From: an uncultured Collinsella sp.
GTDB lineage: Bacteria > Actinomycetota > Coriobacteriia > Coriobacteriales > Coriobacteriaceae
Direction of reading: 5' to 3'
Assembly: GCA_900555515.1 (NCBI GenBank)
Contig: USLO01000007.1
Location: forward strand, 1-23,748
Length of the DNA stretch: 23,748 bases
Position 1 is the first letter of the stretch; each line of letters opens with the position of its first letter. The notes beneath the pieces were generated by a model. It worked only from the letters and a program-made list of their open reading frames with translations. It had not been told where the DNA came from and did not search any database. Below are positions 22,250 through 23,748 of this stretch, in pieces. The position numbers were made by a program, and so were the translations under genes.

Positions 22250-22265
22250 CATTGGAGGTGAGGGC

Positions 22266-22823
22266 ATGAATAACACAGCGACGTCTAAGGAGGAAATCCT
22301 GAAGACGAGCCGTAAGCTCATCCAGGAAAACGGTTGGACCGGCGTCAACATTCGCTCGGTTGCCGCGGCATGCGGCGTGTCGGTTGGATGCATCTACAAC
22401 TACTTTGATTCTAAGACAGCGCTCGTGGGCGCGACCGTGGCAAGCGTGTGGGGCAACATTTTCCATCACCCCGATGACGAAACCGTTCTGGACGACACGC
22501 TCGCGTGCATTCGCTGGATGTATCGCCAGATGGAGTACGGCTGTCAAAAGTATCCGGGCTTCTTTACGCACCATTCGCTGAGTTTTATGCAGCAGGACAC
22601 CGCGGATGGCAAACGCCGCATGCATCATGCCTGGCAGCATATTCTCGACCAGCTGTGCGTGGTGCTCAAGCGTGACCCGCAAGTGCGCGAGGGCGCCTTT
22701 ACGGAGCAGTTCTCGGCCGAGCAATTTGCCGAGGTCCTGTTCTCGCTTATGCTCTCTGCCGTGATTCGGCAAGACTTCGATCCGAGCGCCATGCTCGAGA
22801 TTACGCGTCGAACCCTCTACTAA
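22266..22823 (+). CDS. TetR family regulator of the TGAAC-N3-GTTCA regulon
   Basis: A 185-residue regulator. The N-terminal domain (about 7-52) reads KEEILKTSRKLIQENGWTGVNIRSVAAACGVSVGCIYNYFDSK, a clear TetR helix-turn-helix with VGCIYNYF as recognition helix. The rest is helical and likely binds ligand; it has three cysteines and several histidines (HHPDDE, THHS, MHHAWQH), but no clear metal motif. GGAGG at 22254-22258 picks ATG22266; an ATG at 22236 lies inside the operator and is not the start. The inverted repeat is at its own promoter, before the next gene, and before the four-helix gene at 12363, so self-repression and control of both membrane genes is the simplest reading. Confidence 0.9.
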   Translation: MNNTATSKEEILKTSRKLIQENGWTGVNIRSVAAACGVSVGCIYNYFDSKTALVGATVASVWGNIFHHPDDETVLDDTLACIRWMYRQMEYGCQKYPGFFTHHSLSFMQQDTADGKRRMHHAWQHILDQLCVVLKRDPQVREGAFTEQFSAEQFAEVLFSLMLSAVIRQDFDPSAMLEITRRTLY

Positions 22824-22826
22824 CGG

Positions 22827-22850
22827 TCCCCGCGCAAGGCGGGGATTTTT
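22827..22850 (+). terminator. intrinsic terminator after tetR
   Basis: TCCCCGC pairs with GCGGGGA (7 bp), followed by five T. It separates tetR from the following operator and gene. Confidence 0.8.
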
Positions 22851-22862
22851 ACGGCGAGAAAG

Positions 22863-22875
22863 TGAACAGCGTTCA
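22863..22875. promoter_or_regulatory. TGAAC-N3-GTTCA operator, copy 3
   Basis: TGAACAGCGTTCA lies between a weak -35 TTTACG (22848-22853) and a -10-like TTCATA (22872-22877, 18-base spacer) for the seven-helix gene, so binding would exclude polymerase. Confidence 0.65.
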
Positions 22876-22888
22876 TATTAAGGAGGTG

Positions 22889-22936
22889 ATGCCCGGCACC
22901 AGGAAACCAAACCGTACTTTGCAATTATTCTTTTAA
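22889..22936 (+). CDS. possible 15-residue leader peptide
   Basis: ATG to TAA encoding MPGTRKPNRTLQLFF. AGGAGGTGAT (22881-22890), a perfect match to the 16S anti-Shine-Dalgarno sequence, is so close that it overlaps the ATG, leaving only two bases from AGGAGG. The stop overlaps the ribosome binding site of the next gene (AAGGAG, 22935-22940). It may couple translation or simply be a ribosome standby site. Confidence 0.25.
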   Translation: MPGTRKPNRTLQLFF

Positions 22937-22946
22937 GGAGACATAT

Positions 22947-23609
22947 ATGCGTGCTATCGTCGAAACGTTGTTTGACATCGTGTATTTGGTGACGGTCGTC
23001 ACCATCGGTATCCGTATGATTCGCGGCAGCAAGGGCAACCGTCAGTTCCAGCTGTTTGGCTGGATGGCGGTCGTTTTGGGCGCCGGTGATTCGTTCCACC
23101 TGGTCCCTCGCGCGCTGGCGCTCTGCACGACGGGCTTTGACGCTTATGCCGTGCAGCTGGGCCTGGGCAAGTGGATCACCTCGATTACCATGACCATCTT
23201 TTACGTACTGCTCTACTACGTGTGGCGCGAACGCTATCAGGTGAAGAATCACGTCGAGACGACCGCGGCGATCTTTGCCCTTGCGGCTATGCGCGTCGCG
23301 CTGTGCATGCTGCCGCAGAACCAGTGGCTCACCAACCAGACCCCGCTTACGTGGGGCATCCTGCGCAACATCCCGTTTGCCATCATGGGGCTGATGGTCA
23401 TTGTGCTGTTCTACCGCAGCGCGAAGGAAGATGACGACGAGGCCTTCCGCTGGATGTGGCTCACCATTGTTCTGAGCTTTGGCTTCTATATTCCCGTGGT
23501 CCTGTGGGCCGAGGTTGTCCCGGCTATCGGCATGCTTATGATTCCCAAGACCTGCGCGTACGTATGGACCGTGCTGATCGGGTACAGGGCCATGAAGAAG
23601 GAGTGCTAG
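22947..23609 (+). CDS. uncharacterised seven-helix membrane protein
   Basis: A 220-residue integral membrane protein with about seven helices (6-25, 36-58, 76-93, 105-122, 137-156, 167-190, 193-213). A motif AGDSFHLVPR (46-55), with His51 and Arg55 inside or at the end of helix 2, stands out as a possible functional site. I do not recognise a named family. AAGGAG at 22935-22940 gives the start. It is preceded by the TetR operator and a possible leader peptide, and is the most likely direct target of the adjacent TetR protein. It may work with the four-helix protein at 12363, which carries the same operator. Confidence 0.85.
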   Translation: MRAIVETLFDIVYLVTVVTIGIRMIRGSKGNRQFQLFGWMAVVLGAGDSFHLVPRALALCTTGFDAYAVQLGLGKWITSITMTIFYVLLYYVWRERYQVKNHVETTAAIFALAAMRVALCMLPQNQWLTNQTPLTWGILRNIPFAIMGLMVIVLFYRSAKEDDDEAFRWMWLTIVLSFGFYIPVVLWAEVVPAIGMLMIPKTCAYVWTVLIGYRAMKKEC

Positions 23610-23636
23610 GTCCATCTTCTAAACGCAACGCCCTCC

Positions 23637-23748
23637 CGGGCGGCGGGCACGAAGTTCCCTGCTCTACAGTCCTGCGCAAGACGAAGGCCACATTAAGTGG
23701 CCTTCTTTGCGTGCGGAACTCGCGATGAACTTCGTGCCCCGCCGTCCG
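23637..23748. repeat. nested inverted repeat with inner terminator at the window end
   Basis: Outer arms 23637-23657 and 23727-23748 are reverse complements apart from one mismatch and one inserted base. Inside, GAAGGCCAC (23683-23691) pairs with GTGGCCTTC (23697-23705), extended by GCAA/TTGC, a terminator-like hairpin with a weak T-run. The design resembles that after ilvE. The outer arm may extend past the window. Confidence 0.8.

Overview
The window looks like chromosomal DNA from a high-GC, Gram-positive gut actinobacterium of the Coriobacteriia, most likely Collinsella. This is inferred from GC-rich codon use, cell-wall sorting signals of the SPATG/LANTG type, paired heterodimeric ABC exporters and overall gene style; no marker gene settles the species. 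There is no phage, plasmid, transposase or CRISPR content. Most genes are housekeeping or small transport and regulatory operons.

Layout. (1) 1-2940: a secreted SPATG-anchored protein, a class B-like sortase and an LCP-family glycopolymer transferase, all on +, forming a possible surface-glycoprotein module. (2) 3163-4266: a nitroreductase (-) and an orphan 96-residue protein (+). (3) 4371-8672: a MarR regulator with two identical 16-bp operator repeats at its promoter, followed by a heterodimeric ABC exporter. (4) 8783-11701: serine acetyltransferase (-), a DedA membrane protein, and a branched-chain aminotransferase preceded by a possible leaderless leader ORF. (5) 11947-13942: a small membrane protein and LemA (both -), and a TetR regulator (+). 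(6) 13946-16148: tRNA-Ser(UGA) (-), a TadA deaminase fused in frame to a glycerate kinase, and the SRP RNA gene. (7) 16485-17508 (-): a coiled-coil cell-wall-anchored protein split by a frameshift at an A7 tract. (8) 17738-21460: a second heterodimeric ABC exporter, paralogous to the first. (9) 21588-23609: a flavodoxin-family protein, a TetR regulator and a seven-helix membrane protein.

Regulatory logic visible in the sequence: the motif TGAAC-N3-GTTCA occurs in front of the second TetR gene, in front of the seven-helix gene next to it, and in front of the four-helix gene about 10 kb away. This suggests a small TetR regulon of two uncharacterised membrane proteins. Gene ends are marked by terminator hairpins, and five places carry unusually long inverted repeats (arms of 21-29 bp), some nested around a terminator.

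The items most worth a second look are the TadA-glycerate kinase fusion, the three-site TetR regulon, the sorting substrate/sortase/LCP module, the A7 frameshift in the surface protein, and the tandem MarR operators.
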